A DNA stretch of 64,000 nt, taken from Nitrincola tapanii. Lineage in GTDB: Bacteria > Pseudomonadota > Gammaproteobacteria > Pseudomonadales > Balneatricaceae. Location of the stretch: the NCBI RefSeq assembly GCF_008368715.1, contig NZ_SMRS01000001.1:372001-436000 (forward strand). The letters run 5' to 3'. Below, in pieces: positions 35,836 through 44,736 of the stretch. A program made the position numbers and the translations under genes. The notes beneath the pieces are model-generated. The model did no database searches and had not been told where the DNA came from. It saw only the letters and a program-made list of their open reading frames with translations. The stretch's first letter is position 1; each line of letters begins with the position of its first letter.

Positions 35836-37722
35836 ATGTCAGAAAGCCAGCGAATCAAAGATCCAAGCAATGAAACCGCAACCTTTCAGCGGCGTGCTTG
35901 GCTTGCGTTTTTTTTGGTGCTGCTGGCCTTCATCATTCTGATCAGTCGTGTGTATTACTTGCAGGTCGTGGAGTATGAGCGTTACACCGCGATTTCAGAC
36001 CGTAACCGCATTCAGCTGCAACCCGTCGCACCCAGACGCGGGCTGATCTATGACCGCCAGGGGGTATTGCTGGCCGATAATCAGCCGACTTTTAGTGTGA
36101 CGCTGTTACGCGAAGAGATTCGTGATCTGGATACCACGATTGCAACCCTTGCTGAGTTAATCGAGATCAGTGATCGTGATATCGAACGTTTTCGTCAGAG
36201 GTTAAATCAGCGTCGACGACCTTACGAAACTGTGCCGTTGCGCTTTCGTTTAGATGAAGAAGAGATTGCCAAGATTGCAGTGAACTACCATCAACTGCCG
36301 GGAGTGCAGGTGGAGGCGGATTTGATCCGTTATTATCCCTTTGGTGAAACTCTGGCGCATGCTTTGGGCTACGTCGGACGCATTAATGAGCGTGATCTTG
36401 AGCAGATCGATCCGCGCAAATATGCCGGTACTCATTACATCGGTAAACTGGGGGTGGAGAAGTTTTATGAACCGATTCTACATGGTCAGGTCGGTTCACA
36501 AAAAGTGGAAACCAATGCGCGTGGCCGAGTGCTACGTATTCTTGAGCGCGAAGATCCAGTGCCAGGCGCGGATTTGCAGCTCAGTTTAGATATACGCTTG
36601 CAACAATTTACGGAATCTCTGTTGCAAGGTCGGCGCGCCTCTGTCGTGGCGATCGACCCGAATACCGGCGGTATTTTAGCGTTGGTCAGCACCCCCGCTT
36701 ACGACCCTAACCTATTTGTGATGGGAATTTCGGCAACCGACTATAACGCTTTGCGTGATTCCCCCGATCTGCCTTTGTTTAATCGTGCCGTACGCGGCGG
36801 CTATCCTCCGGGCTCGACCATCAAACCAATTATGGCTATGGCGGCGATTGACAGCAAAACCGTACGCCCCGACTACACCATTTGGGACCCAGGGTATTAT
36901 CAGGTCACTCAAGGAGGTCGGCGTTATCGTGACTGGAAACGGGGCGGGCATGGCCGAGTTAATTTGAATCTTGCCATCGCTCAATCTGTGGATACCTGGT
37001 TCTACGATGTGGGCCATCGTATGGGTAATGAGCCCATGGCGCACTATATGCGCATGTTTGGTTTTGGTGAGATCACTGCCGTGGATACACCGGAAGCGAT
37101 CCGCGGTGTGCTCCCGACACGAGAGTGGAAGCGCGGGGCGATGGGGGAGCCCTGGTATCCTGGAGACTCGATTAATATGAGTATTGGTCAGGGGTACATG
37201 GTTGCAACGCCCTTGCAGCTGGCCATTTCAGCGGCAGTTTTAGCCAACCGTGGGCGCTGGGTACAACCCAGATTGTTGATGGGTGTGATCTCGGAGGAGA
37301 ATCCGGATGAGTTGACGCTGCCCGATCTAGTGACTGAACGCCCGGTACCTGAGGATGTAGTCGTGCATCATCCAGAGTTTTGGGAGCCAATTATCCAAGG
37401 GATGGTGGATGTGGTGCATGGCCCAACGGGCACCGCGCGTCGCGTGGCGCAGGGGATGCAATATAAAATGGCCAGTAAAACGGGAACGGCGCAGGTGATC
37501 GGGATTGCACAGGATGCACGTTATGACGCCAGTAAAATCGACGAGCGCTTCCACGATCATGCGCTCTTTATTGCCTTTGCACCGGTTGAAGATCCAAAAA
37601 TCGCGATCGCGGTGGTTGTGGAAAATGGGGGGGGCGGTTCCAGTGTGGCCGCGCCGATTGCTCGCGAAGTGATGGATGCCTGGCTCTTGGATGATTACAC
37701 CAATGATTTGAGGTTGCCCTGA
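35836..37722 (+). CDS. mrdA: Penicillin-binding protein 2 (elongasome transpeptidase)
   Basis: Cross-links peptidoglycan during cell elongation, working with RodA. The 628-residue protein has an N-terminal membrane anchor (residues 21-42), a dimerisation domain and the transpeptidase domain. Active-site motifs: S327-T-I-K330 (PPGSTIKP), SVD in AQSVDTWFYD, and KTG in ASKTGTAQV. The start is an ATG nine bases after the rlmH stop. Stop and rodA start overlap (ATGA), indicating coupled translation of the pair. Confidence 0.97.
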   Translation: MSESQRIKDPSNETATFQRRAWLAFFLVLLAFIILISRVYYLQVVEYERYTAISDRNRIQLQPVAPRRGLIYDRQGVLLADNQPTFSVTLLREEIRDLDTTIATLAELIEISDRDIERFRQRLNQRRRPYETVPLRFRLDEEEIAKIAVNYHQLPGVQVEADLIRYYPFGETLAHALGYVGRINERDLEQIDPRKYAGTHYIGKLGVEKFYEPILHGQVGSQKVETNARGRVLRILEREDPVPGADLQLSLDIRLQQFTESLLQGRRASVVAIDPNTGGILALVSTPAYDPNLFVMGISATDYNALRDSPDLPLFNRAVRGGYPPGSTIKPIMAMAAIDSKTVRPDYTIWDPGYYQVTQGGRRYRDWKRGGHGRVNLNLAIAQSVDTWFYDVGHRMGNEPMAHYMRMFGFGEITAVDTPEAIRGVLPTREWKRGAMGEPWYPGDSINMSIGQGYMVATPLQLAISAAVLANRGRWVQPRLLMGVISEENPDELTLPDLVTERPVPEDVVVHHPEFWEPIIQGMVDVVHGPTGTARRVAQGMQYKMASKTGTAQVIGIAQDARYDASKIDERFHDHALFIAFAPVEDPKIAIAVVVENGGGGSSVAAPIAREVMDAWLLDDYTNDLRLP

Positions 37723-38861
37723 TGAGTCGTGATTTTCAGCGCACCATGCCAGGGGCTAGAGATCACTTTAGCCAGGCACCCAGTTGGTGGAGTTACACCC
37801 GTTTAGACGCTTGGCTGCTCAGTTTTCTGCTGCTGTTGTGCGCCTATGGGCTGTATATCCTGTACAGTGCATCGGGGCAGGATATGGAGTATGTACAGCG
37901 TCAAGCCGTACGTATGGGCGCCGGTTTTTTCTTAATGATTCTGATGGCGCATCTGCGACCACGTGCCTACCTAACCCTCGCTCCTTGGCTTTATGTATTC
38001 GGAGTCGGCTTGTTAATCGCTGTACTCTTGTTCGGTGTGCAGGCAAAAGGTGCGCAGCGCTGGATCGCTCTGCCAGGAATGCGTTTTCAGCCTTCAGAGC
38101 TGATGAAGTTGGTGCTGCCGATGGCGATGGCAGCCTATCTGGTGCGCGGCAGTTTGCCACCTAGTCTACCGCGGTTATTGGTGTCGCTGTTGATACTTGC
38201 TGTACCGGTCGCGATGATTATGAAACAACCAGATCTAGGCACCAGTCTGTTGATTGCTTCCTCTGGAGCCTTTGTGATTCTTTTTTCCGGCATCTACTGG
38301 CGCTATGTTTTTCTGGCCCTGGCGGCTTGTGGTGCGGCGCTACCAGTGCTCTGGAGTGTGATGAAGGAATACCAGCGGCAGAGGGTGTTGACCTTTATGA
38401 ATCCAGAAAGTGATCCGCTCGGTGCGGGTTGGAACATCATTCAATCCAAAACTGCGATCGGCTCCGGTGGGCTCTCGGGTAAAGGCTGGTTGCAGGGAAC
38501 GCAATCCCAGCTAAACTTCCTGCCGGAATCCCATACCGACTTTATCATTGCCGTGGTGGGTGAGGAGTTGGGCATGTATGGCATTCTATTACTGGTCTGT
38601 CTGTACCTGCTGATCATTACACGGGGCTTGGTGATTGCTAGTCGCGCTACCGATAGCTTTGCACGCCTCTTGGCCGGCAGTGTGACTTTAACTTTTTTTG
38701 TATATGTGTTGGTCAATATTGGCATGGTAACCGGCTTAATGCCGGTGGTGGGTGTGCCTTTGCCGATGATCAGTTATGGAGGGACTTCCATAGTGACACT
38801 GATGGCCGGCTTTGGCATTCTAATGTCTGTCAACGCACATTCCCCTCTGCAGCGGCGTTAA
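37722..38861 (+). CDS. rodA: Rod shape-determining glycosyltransferase RodA
   Basis: SEDS-family peptidoglycan polymerase, an integral membrane protein with about ten helices, partner of PBP2. The 379-residue product carries the SEDS stretches KGAQRWIALPGMRFQPSEL, KQPDLGTSLL, ESHTDFIIAVVGEE and the C-terminal GVPLPMISYGGTS. It begins at the ATG that overlaps the mrdA stop. Confidence 0.97.
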   Translation: MSRDFQRTMPGARDHFSQAPSWWSYTRLDAWLLSFLLLLCAYGLYILYSASGQDMEYVQRQAVRMGAGFFLMILMAHLRPRAYLTLAPWLYVFGVGLLIAVLLFGVQAKGAQRWIALPGMRFQPSELMKLVLPMAMAAYLVRGSLPPSLPRLLVSLLILAVPVAMIMKQPDLGTSLLIASSGAFVILFSGIYWRYVFLALAACGAALPVLWSVMKEYQRQRVLTFMNPESDPLGAGWNIIQSKTAIGSGGLSGKGWLQGTQSQLNFLPESHTDFIIAVVGEELGMYGILLLVCLYLLIITRGLVIASRATDSFARLLAGSVTLTFFVYVLVNIGMVTGLMPVVGVPLPMISYGGTSIVTLMAGFGILMSVNAHSPLQRR

Positions 38862-38870
38862 GGAGATAGT

Positions 38871-39872
38871 ATGCGACTTCATAGATTTAAATCGATCGCC
38901 TTGGCGGCACTTTTGTTTACAGGTGTAGGGGTGACGCCAGCACAGGCCAATTATGCTCAGCATCCGGATGCGCAGGCAATGATTCAACGCCTGGTAGCTG
39001 AGGGATTTGATGAAGCTTGGTTACGTTCAACGCTTGCTCAAGCGCAGCGCCAGGATTCGATCTTGGCAGCGATGGATCGACCGGCTGAACGACGTTTTAA
39101 TTGGACAGAGTATCGTGCGCTCTTTGTCGAGCCGCAGCGTCTGCAGCAGGCTTTGGAGTTTTGGGCTGAGCATGAGCAAACCTTGGCACGAGCTGAAGCG
39201 GAATATGGCGTACCGGCTGAAATCATCGTCTCAATTATCGGCGTGGAAACACGTTATGGCCGCATTATGGGGCGTCATCGAGTCTTAGATGCCTTGGCGA
39301 CGCTTGGTTTTGATTATCCGCGTCGGGCTGAGTTTTTTCGCGGTCAGTTAGAGGATTATCTGCGCCTGGTGCGTGAAGAAGGGGTAGAGCCTGGGCAGCT
39401 GGTTGGATCCTATGCTGGGGCGATGGGGTATGGTCAGTTTATCCCTTCAAGTTTCCGTCGTTATGCGGTGGACTTTGATGGGGATGGTAAACGAGATATC
39501 TGGAGTAACCCTGTTGATGCGATTGGCAGTGTGGCCAACTATTTCCGCGAACATGGTTGGAAAACGGGTGCGGCGGTACGGGCGCCGGTTCTATTACAAA
39601 AACCGGTGGATGCTGCGCTGTTTAATACCAGTCTGCTGCCTGAAAAAAGTTTAATGGAGTGGTCACAAGAAGGGATAGCGACCAGCGCGGATCAGGAACT
39701 TTCCCAGGCCGCGGCTTTGCTGAGTTTTGATACGGATGACGGCCAGCTGTATTGGTTCGGATTGCATAATTTTTACGTGATTACGCGCTATAACCACAGC
39801 CGCATGTATGGTATGGCGGTGTATGAGTTCAGTCAGGCTATACAACAAGCACGTTTGGCGTCGCGGAGTTGA
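38871..39872 (+). CDS. mltB: Lytic murein transglycosylase B
   Basis: Cuts the MurNAc-GlcNAc bond of peptidoglycan, forming 1,6-anhydro ends. The 333-residue protein has a signal peptide (cleavage near TPAQA-NY) without a lipobox, so it is likely a soluble periplasmic form. The catalytic glutamate is in VSIIGVETRYGRIMG. Other family blocks: GSYAGAMGYGQFIPSSF and DFDGDGKRDIW. A strong AAGGAG precedes the ATG. It sits between rodA and rlpA as in Pseudomonas (sltB1). Confidence 0.95.
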   Translation: MRLHRFKSIALAALLFTGVGVTPAQANYAQHPDAQAMIQRLVAEGFDEAWLRSTLAQAQRQDSILAAMDRPAERRFNWTEYRALFVEPQRLQQALEFWAEHEQTLARAEAEYGVPAEIIVSIIGVETRYGRIMGRHRVLDALATLGFDYPRRAEFFRGQLEDYLRLVREEGVEPGQLVGSYAGAMGYGQFIPSSFRRYAVDFDGDGKRDIWSNPVDAIGSVANYFREHGWKTGAAVRAPVLLQKPVDAALFNTSLLPEKSLMEWSQEGIATSADQELSQAAALLSFDTDDGQLYWFGLHNFYVITRYNHSRMYGMAVYEFSQAIQQARLASRS

Positions 39873-39875
39873 TCG

Positions 39876-40787
39876 ATGCGTGTTCTTTTTATTTTTCTAA
39901 GTGTCGCATTTCTGCTGCTCTCTGGCTGTGCTACACAGCCTCCTTCGGTGTCAGACGGCGGGACTAAACCACCGGCTAGCAGCGGCGGGCGTTATGCTAT
40001 GAAGCATGACCGCTATCCGGTGAATCCCCCCGATGTGAGTAAGATTCCAGACGCGGAACCGCGTTTTGAACCCTACAGTCGGGGCGGTAATCGTAGCCCC
40101 TACGAAGTGTTTGGTCAGACTTATTATGTTTTACCTACCGCGGTCGGCTATCGAGAAAAAGGCATGGCTTCCTGGTACGGTGAAAAGTTTCACGGTCATC
40201 ACACCTCGAATGGTGAGGTCTATGACATGTATACCATGACCGCAGCACATAAGAGTCTGCCCTTGCCGACCTTTGCTCGTGTGACCAATTTGGATAACGG
40301 CCGCTCGGTGATTGTGCGGGTCAATGATCGCGGTCCTTTCCATGAAGATCGAATTATTGATCTCTCTTATGCCGCGGCCCATCGCCTGGATATTTTGCGT
40401 GAAGGGACTGGGCGCGTTGAGGTGGAGGCACTGACACCGGGACGTTGGACAGAAGCGATTGCACAAAGTGGTGCACAAGCAGGCGCTGCTTCAGCCAACA
40501 TCCCTGCACAGAGAGTGGAACCTGCCGCCGCTCCTGTGGTCACTCGAGATAACCGTTACCTTCAGGTCGGAGCTTTCTCTGTGGAGGCGACCGCGCGCCA
40601 AGTGCAAACTCGTCTGGTGTCCTTGAGTGAGGGTTTGCCCGTGGGGGTCTATCAAGTGAACCCTAGCGAGCGTCCACTCTATCGAGTAAAAATTGGCCCC
40701 TTGCAAGCAGGGCAATCCCTTGAGGGATTGATCTCACGCTTAGCCGCGGCCGGTTTCCACTCACCGCACCTGGTGGACATGCCCTAA
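39876..40787 (+). CDS. rlpA: Septal-ring lytic transglycosylase lipoprotein RlpA
   Basis: Outer-membrane lipoprotein that cleaves denuded glycan strands. The lipobox ends at C18 (LLLSGC). The double-psi beta-barrel domain (about 95-180) has GMASWYGEKFHGHHTSNGE and VRVNDRGPFHEDRIIDLS; the second His/Asp pattern fits the active site. After a linker, a SPOR domain (about 225-303) with RYLQVGAFSVEATA binds septal peptidoglycan. It starts four bases after mltB. Confidence 0.96.
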   Translation: MRVLFIFLSVAFLLLSGCATQPPSVSDGGTKPPASSGGRYAMKHDRYPVNPPDVSKIPDAEPRFEPYSRGGNRSPYEVFGQTYYVLPTAVGYREKGMASWYGEKFHGHHTSNGEVYDMYTMTAAHKSLPLPTFARVTNLDNGRSVIVRVNDRGPFHEDRIIDLSYAAAHRLDILREGTGRVEVEALTPGRWTEAIAQSGAQAGAASANIPAQRVEPAAAPVVTRDNRYLQVGAFSVEATARQVQTRLVSLSEGLPVGVYQVNPSERPLYRVKIGPLQAGQSLEGLISRLAAAGFHSPHLVDMP

Positions 40788-40848
40788 TTCGAAAGGTAGA
40801 GTGATCCGCTCTTCGAGATGAACCTAATGAACAGGATATTTTTCTCTG

Positions 40849-42012
40849 ATGAACCCTATTCGCCCCTCTATTTATTTAGTGTTACTGCTGTTTAGTCTGA
40901 TTTTGGTGCCTCTGGCTCAGGCGAATAATCTGATGCCTTCGCCACCGCAGTTGGCGGCACGCTCCTATTTGATTATGGATGCGCACAGTGGCCAGGTGCT
41001 GGTCGCGCAGAATGAACATGAGCGTTATCCTCCGGCGAGTTTGGTCAAAATTATGACCAGTTACATCGCGGAACAAGAGATTATTCGCGGCAACTTGGCC
41101 GAAAATGATTTGGTCACGATCAGCGAAAAAGCTTGGCGTACCGGCGGATCGCGTATGTTTGTGCAGGAAGGAACTCAAGTCAGTGTGATCGATCTACTGC
41201 GCGGCATTATTATCCAGTCCGGTAACGATGCATCGGTCGCGATTGCTGAGCATATTGCCGGTAGTGAAGAGGCGTTTGCGGACTTAATGAACCAGCATGC
41301 ACGACGTATTGGCATGACCAATACTCATTTTGAGAATGCCACGGGTCTGCCTTCAGATAATCAATATGCTTCGGCCTATGACCTTGCTTTGCTGGCACGA
41401 GCCTTGATCAATGATTCCCCTGATTATTATCCGATTTACGCGGAAAAATACTTCGAATACAACAAGATTCGCCAGCCTAATCGCAACCGTTTGCTGTGGC
41501 GTGATGATACGGTGGATGGCATTAAAACCGGCCATACCAATGCCGCAGGTTATTGCTTAGTTGCGTCGGCAGTACGTGATGACATGCGTTTAATCAGTGT
41601 CGTGATGGGATCGGCGAGTGAAGAAACGCGTGCTCAGGAGACACAGCAGTTGCTGGCCTATGCGTATCGTTTCTTCCGCACACATCAGCTCTATCAAGCC
41701 GGTGAAACCTTGAGTCAGTCACGGGTTTGGGGCGGTGCCAGTGACCAGGTGCGTTTAGGAGTGGCGGAGTTGATGGCGGTTACCCTACCGCGTGGCCAGG
41801 AAGATAATATTGAAGTGACCTTGGATCTGCCGGCGCGTATTAAAGCGCCCTTAGAGCAGGGGCAGGTGTTAGGCCGTGTGGTGGTGAATTTAAATGGCGA
41901 AGAGCTGGAAAGCCGAGATCTGGTCGCACTGGAAGCGGTGGAACCCGCCGGTTTATTGAAACGGATTTGGCACAGTATCCTACAGTTCTTTATGGGATTG
42001 TTGGGTAAGTAA
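40849..42012 (+). CDS. dacA: D-alanyl-D-alanine carboxypeptidase (PBP5/6 family)
   Basis: Trims the terminal D-Ala from peptidoglycan pentapeptides. The 387-residue protein has a signal peptide (VPLAQA-NN) and the three active-site motifs S64-L-V-K67, S124-G-N126 and K226-T-G228. The C-terminal end (LLKRIWHSILQFFMGLLG) is the amphipathic helix that anchors these enzymes to the inner membrane. The gene lies between rlpA and ybeD, as dacC does in P. aeruginosa. Confidence 0.96.
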   Translation: MNPIRPSIYLVLLLFSLILVPLAQANNLMPSPPQLAARSYLIMDAHSGQVLVAQNEHERYPPASLVKIMTSYIAEQEIIRGNLAENDLVTISEKAWRTGGSRMFVQEGTQVSVIDLLRGIIIQSGNDASVAIAEHIAGSEEAFADLMNQHARRIGMTNTHFENATGLPSDNQYASAYDLALLARALINDSPDYYPIYAEKYFEYNKIRQPNRNRLLWRDDTVDGIKTGHTNAAGYCLVASAVRDDMRLISVVMGSASEETRAQETQQLLAYAYRFFRTHQLYQAGETLSQSRVWGGASDQVRLGVAELMAVTLPRGQEDNIEVTLDLPARIKAPLEQGQVLGRVVVNLNGEELESRDLVALEAVEPAGLLKRIWHSILQFFMGLLGK

Positions 42013-42036
42013 CCCATTTTGAGTGAACAGTGAAAC

Positions 42037-42312
42037 ATGAGTGAGATGACAGAAGCCCCTAAGATCGAATTTCCCTGTGCGGACTATCCGATTAAGGTGG
42101 TGGGCAATAACGAAAACAATTTTTACGGCTTTGTAGTAGAAACCGTACAAATTCATGCGCCGGATCTTGATCTGACGAAAGTTAGCATTCAAGACAGTCG
42201 TAATGGTCGTTTTCAATCGGTACGCCTGAAAATTACCGCTACGGGTGAAGCTCAGCTGAAACGGCTGTTTGAGGATTTAAAGGCCTCCGGGCGTGTGCAC
42301 ATGGTGCTCTAA
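42037..42312 (+). CDS. ybeD: DUF493 (YbeD) family protein
   Basis: A 91-residue protein of the YbeD family with an ACT-like alpha/beta fold; role uncertain. The core CADYPIKVVGNNENNFYGFV and SVRLKITATGEAQLKRLF are typical. It is regularly found between dacA and lipB, which hints at a link to lipoate metabolism, though that is association only. Confidence 0.93.
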   Translation: MSEMTEAPKIEFPCADYPIKVVGNNENNFYGFVVETVQIHAPDLDLTKVSIQDSRNGRFQSVRLKITATGEAQLKRLFEDLKASGRVHMVL

Positions 42313-42321
42313 GGCATGGTG

Positions 42322-42966
42322 ATGGAGCAGCTGCGGGTGCGCGATTTAGGTCTGCAACCCTATCTGCCCGTGTGGCAGGCGATGCAGAGCTTTACCGATC
42401 AGCGTGACGAACAGACGGCGGATGAGATCTGGTTTGTCCAGCATGAACCGGTGTTTACGCAGGGGCAAGCGGGCAAAGCGGAGCATCTGTTGAATCCTGG
42501 CACGATTCCCGTGATTCAAGCTGACCGCGGGGGGCAGGTGACCTATCATGGCCCAGGCCAGCTGGTGGTGTACCTTTTGTTGAATCTGCGCCGGCGTAAA
42601 CTGGGTGTGCGCGATGTCGTCACCTTGATGGAAGACGCCGTGGTGAATCTGTTAGCTGGGCAAGGGATTCAAGCCCAAGCGCGCCCCGACGCTCCCGGTG
42701 TGTATGTCGCCGATGCTAAAATCGCGTCCTTAGGCTTGCGCGTGCGTCGAGGCTGCTCCTTTCATGGTCTGGCGTTGAACGTGGATATGGATATGACCCC
42801 TTTCCTCAGTATTAATCCCTGCGGTTATGCGGGAATGCGGATGACCCAAGTGCGGAATGAGGGCAGTGCCCTGACGCTAAATGCCTGTGCGAAAGTCCTA
42901 CTAGATTACTTGGTTAATAAGATCGGTTATACTCAGATCGATTCCTACACCTCATTGGAAAACTGA
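42322..42966 (+). CDS. lipB: Octanoyl transferase (lipoyl synthesis)
   Basis: Transfers octanoyl groups from acyl-carrier protein to lipoyl domains. The second of two close ATGs is chosen because AAGG lies seven bases before it, giving 214 residues. Motifs: [18 protein letters not shown], the lysine in [11 protein letters not shown] and the acyl-cysteine in [12 protein letters not shown]. It is followed by lipA within five bases. Confidence 0.96.
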   Translation: MEQLRVRDLGLQPYLPVWQAMQSFTDQRDEQTADEIWFVQHEPVFTQGQAGKAEHLLNPGTIPVIQADRGGQVTYHGPGQLVVYLLLNLRRRKLGVRDVVTLMEDAVVNLLAGQGIQAQARPDAPGVYVADAKIASLGLRVRRGCSFHGLALNVDMDMTPFLSINPCGYAGMRMTQVRNEGSALTLNACAKVLLDYLVNKIGYTQIDSYTSLEN

Positions 42967-42970
42967 AGTT

Positions 42971-43948
42971 ATGTCTGAAACCCCATCCAAAGCCAGCGTT
43001 CGCGTGGAGCAGGGCGTTAAGCTGCGTGGCGCGGAAAAAATGGCGCGTATCCCAGTTAAAATTCTGCCGACCGAAAAAGACGAAATGCCACGTAAGCCTG
43101 ATTGGTTGCGTGTACGCATGGGCTCTAATACTGAAGTTAAGCGCATTAAAGATAAGTTGCGTCAGCATAAGCTGGCTTCAGTCTGTGAGGAGGCCAGCTG
43201 CCCAAATATCGGTGAGTGCTTCAGCCACGGCACAGCGACCTTTATGATCATGGGTGATATCTGCACACGTCGCTGTCCGTTTTGTGATGTTGCCCACGGT
43301 CGGCCTAATGCACTGGCTCAGGATGAACCGAAAGAGCTGGCCATCGCGATTGCGGACATGGGGCTGCGTTACGTGGTGATTACTTCAGTAGATCGTGATG
43401 ATCTGCGTGATGGTGGTGCTCAGCATTTTGCCGAGTGTATTCGTGAAACACGTGAGCGTATCCCAAGCATCCAGATCGAAACACTTGTGCCGGATTTCCG
43501 TGGGCGTATGGATATTGCTCTGGAGATTTTACAAGCCACTCCGCCCGATGTGTTTAACCATAACCTAGAAACCGTGCCGCGTTTATATCGTAAAGTGCGC
43601 CCGGGTGCGGATTATGCTTGGTCTTTGGAGTTGCTGAAGCGTTTTAAAGCCTTGCGCCCAGAGGTTCGTACCAAGTCGGGTTTGATGGTGGGTGTGGGGG
43701 AAACCAATGAAGAGATTATTGAAGTCATGCGGGATATGCGCGCGCATGATATCGACATGATTACGATCGGTCAGTATTTGCAGCCAAGTCGCAATCATCT
43801 GCCTGTTGATCGTTTTGTTACGCCGGCGGAGTTTGCCGAATTTGAGCAGATTGCCAAGGAATTGGGTTTCTCGCATGTAGCCAGTGGACCCTTGGTTCGT
43901 TCATCTTATCATGCGGATCTACAAGCCAAGGGGGAGAAGGTCGGCTGA
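42971..43948 (+). CDS. lipA: Lipoyl synthase
   Basis: Radical-SAM enzyme that inserts two sulfurs into protein-bound octanoyl chains. The 325-residue protein has the auxiliary cluster ligands C72, C77 and C83 ([12 protein letters not shown]) and the radical-SAM cluster C98-x3-C102-x2-C105 (CTRRCPFC). The C-terminal RSSYHAD carries the serine ligand typical of the family. It closes the long operon starting at proA. Confidence 0.98.
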   Translation: MSETPSKASVRVEQGVKLRGAEKMARIPVKILPTEKDEMPRKPDWLRVRMGSNTEVKRIKDKLRQHKLASVCEEASCPNIGECFSHGTATFMIMGDICTRRCPFCDVAHGRPNALAQDEPKELAIAIADMGLRYVVITSVDRDDLRDGGAQHFAECIRETRERIPSIQIETLVPDFRGRMDIALEILQATPPDVFNHNLETVPRLYRKVRPGADYAWSLELLKRFKALRPEVRTKSGLMVGVGETNEEIIEVMRDMRAHDIDMITIGQYLQPSRNHLPVDRFVTPAEFAEFEQIAKELGFSHVASGPLVRSSYHADLQAKGEKVG

Positions 43949-43968
43949 CCTTAACCCCCCCCATCTCA

Positions 43969-44007
43969 AACCATCTTTAGCCTGTTACAGCGTGCTAAAG
44001 ATGGTTT
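43969..44007. terminator. Bidirectional hairpin between lipA and the CBS gene
   Basis: A perfect 13-base stem, AACCATCTTTAGC (43969-43981) with GCTAAAGATGGTT (43994-44006), around a 12-base loop. It overlaps the last codons of the minus-strand CBS gene. T-runs are short (TTT), so termination strength is uncertain. Confidence 0.65.
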
Positions 44008-44368
44008 CGACCAGATCGTCCATGCAGACAATACCCAAGAGAGTATTGTCCTGAAGAACCAGAACGCGTTTGATGCGGTTTTGGGCCATCAAGCCAGCAA
44101 CATGCTTCACCGCTAGGCTCTCACCCACCGAAATCACAGGTTTGATGCAGATGTCGTAGACATTGATCAGATCAATATCGCCGTTTTCTGCGATCACGGT
44201 CTTAATGATATTGGTGTAGGTCACCAGTCCATAAGCGTCACTGTCGTTGGTCTTTTCAACCACTAAAGATTTAATGCGTTTGCTTTTCATCAAGCTCAAA
44301 GCATCACGCAGGGTGGCGAAAGGGGAGATGGTGACGACATCTCGTACCATAACGTCTTTAACCAGCAT
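43985..44368 (-). CDS. CBS-domain pair protein
   Basis: A 127-residue protein made of two CBS motifs (one Bateman module), expected to bind an adenine nucleotide or related ligand. Segments: MVRDVVTISPFATLRDALSL and ISVGESLAVKHVAGLM with KRVLVLQDNTLLGIVCMDDL. The ATG at 44368 is chosen since AAAGGA lies eight bases upstream; an earlier in-frame start lies inside the end of the previous gene. It is the third gene of the DUF1538/PII-like/CBS operon and is probably a regulatory partner of the membrane protein. Confidence 0.88.
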   Translation of the reverse strand: MLVKDVMVRDVVTISPFATLRDALSLMKSKRIKSLVVEKTNDSDAYGLVTYTNIIKTVIAENGDIDLINVYDICIKPVISVGESLAVKHVAGLMAQNRIKRVLVLQDNTLLGIVCMDDLVETIFSTL

Positions 44369-44382
44369 AAGGGATTCCTTTA

Positions 44383-44736
44383 TCAAAGAGTTTCTTTTAA
44401 GTGACGCTCAAACTTTTCCAGTTGCGAGAGATCAATACCACCTAGATGTTCCAGAGGAAAGCTGAACACCACTCCCTGTGAGTTGTTCTCTTTATCGGTG
44501 GTCAGAAGTTGCTGCACCGCTTTTAGGATCTCCAATGAGAGCCCCTTCTCCAGCACCATCAAAAGTACCGATTGGCTACCCTCATAGGTCAGCCCAAAGA
44601 AGGTTTTTTTGCTGTTATTACTGATGCCGCGGCCAGTTAAAATGGTAATGCCGCCTGCGCCAAGATCGCGGGCTTTGTCGATCACCGATTGTTCCAGATC
44701 TTCTGGAACGATTGCGGCCAGTACGGAGAATTTCAT
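44383..44736 (-). CDS. PII-like regulatory protein
   Basis: A 117-residue protein with the ferredoxin-like PII pattern: MKFSVLAAIVPEDLEQSVID at the start, GAGGITILTGRG in the region before the T-loop, and VLLMVLEKGLSLEILKAV after it. It is not GlnB/GlnK: the tyrosine uridylation context is missing and the T-loop region is different. Its ATG overlaps the stop of the DUF1538 gene (ATGA). PII-like proteins often sense nucleotides or bicarbonate and control a nearby transporter, which is the natural guess here. Confidence 0.85.
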   Translation of the reverse strand: MKFSVLAAIVPEDLEQSVIDKARDLGAGGITILTGRGISNNSKKTFFGLTYEGSQSVLLMVLEKGLSLEILKAVQQLLTTDKENNSQGVVFSFPLEHLGGIDLSQLEKFERHLKETL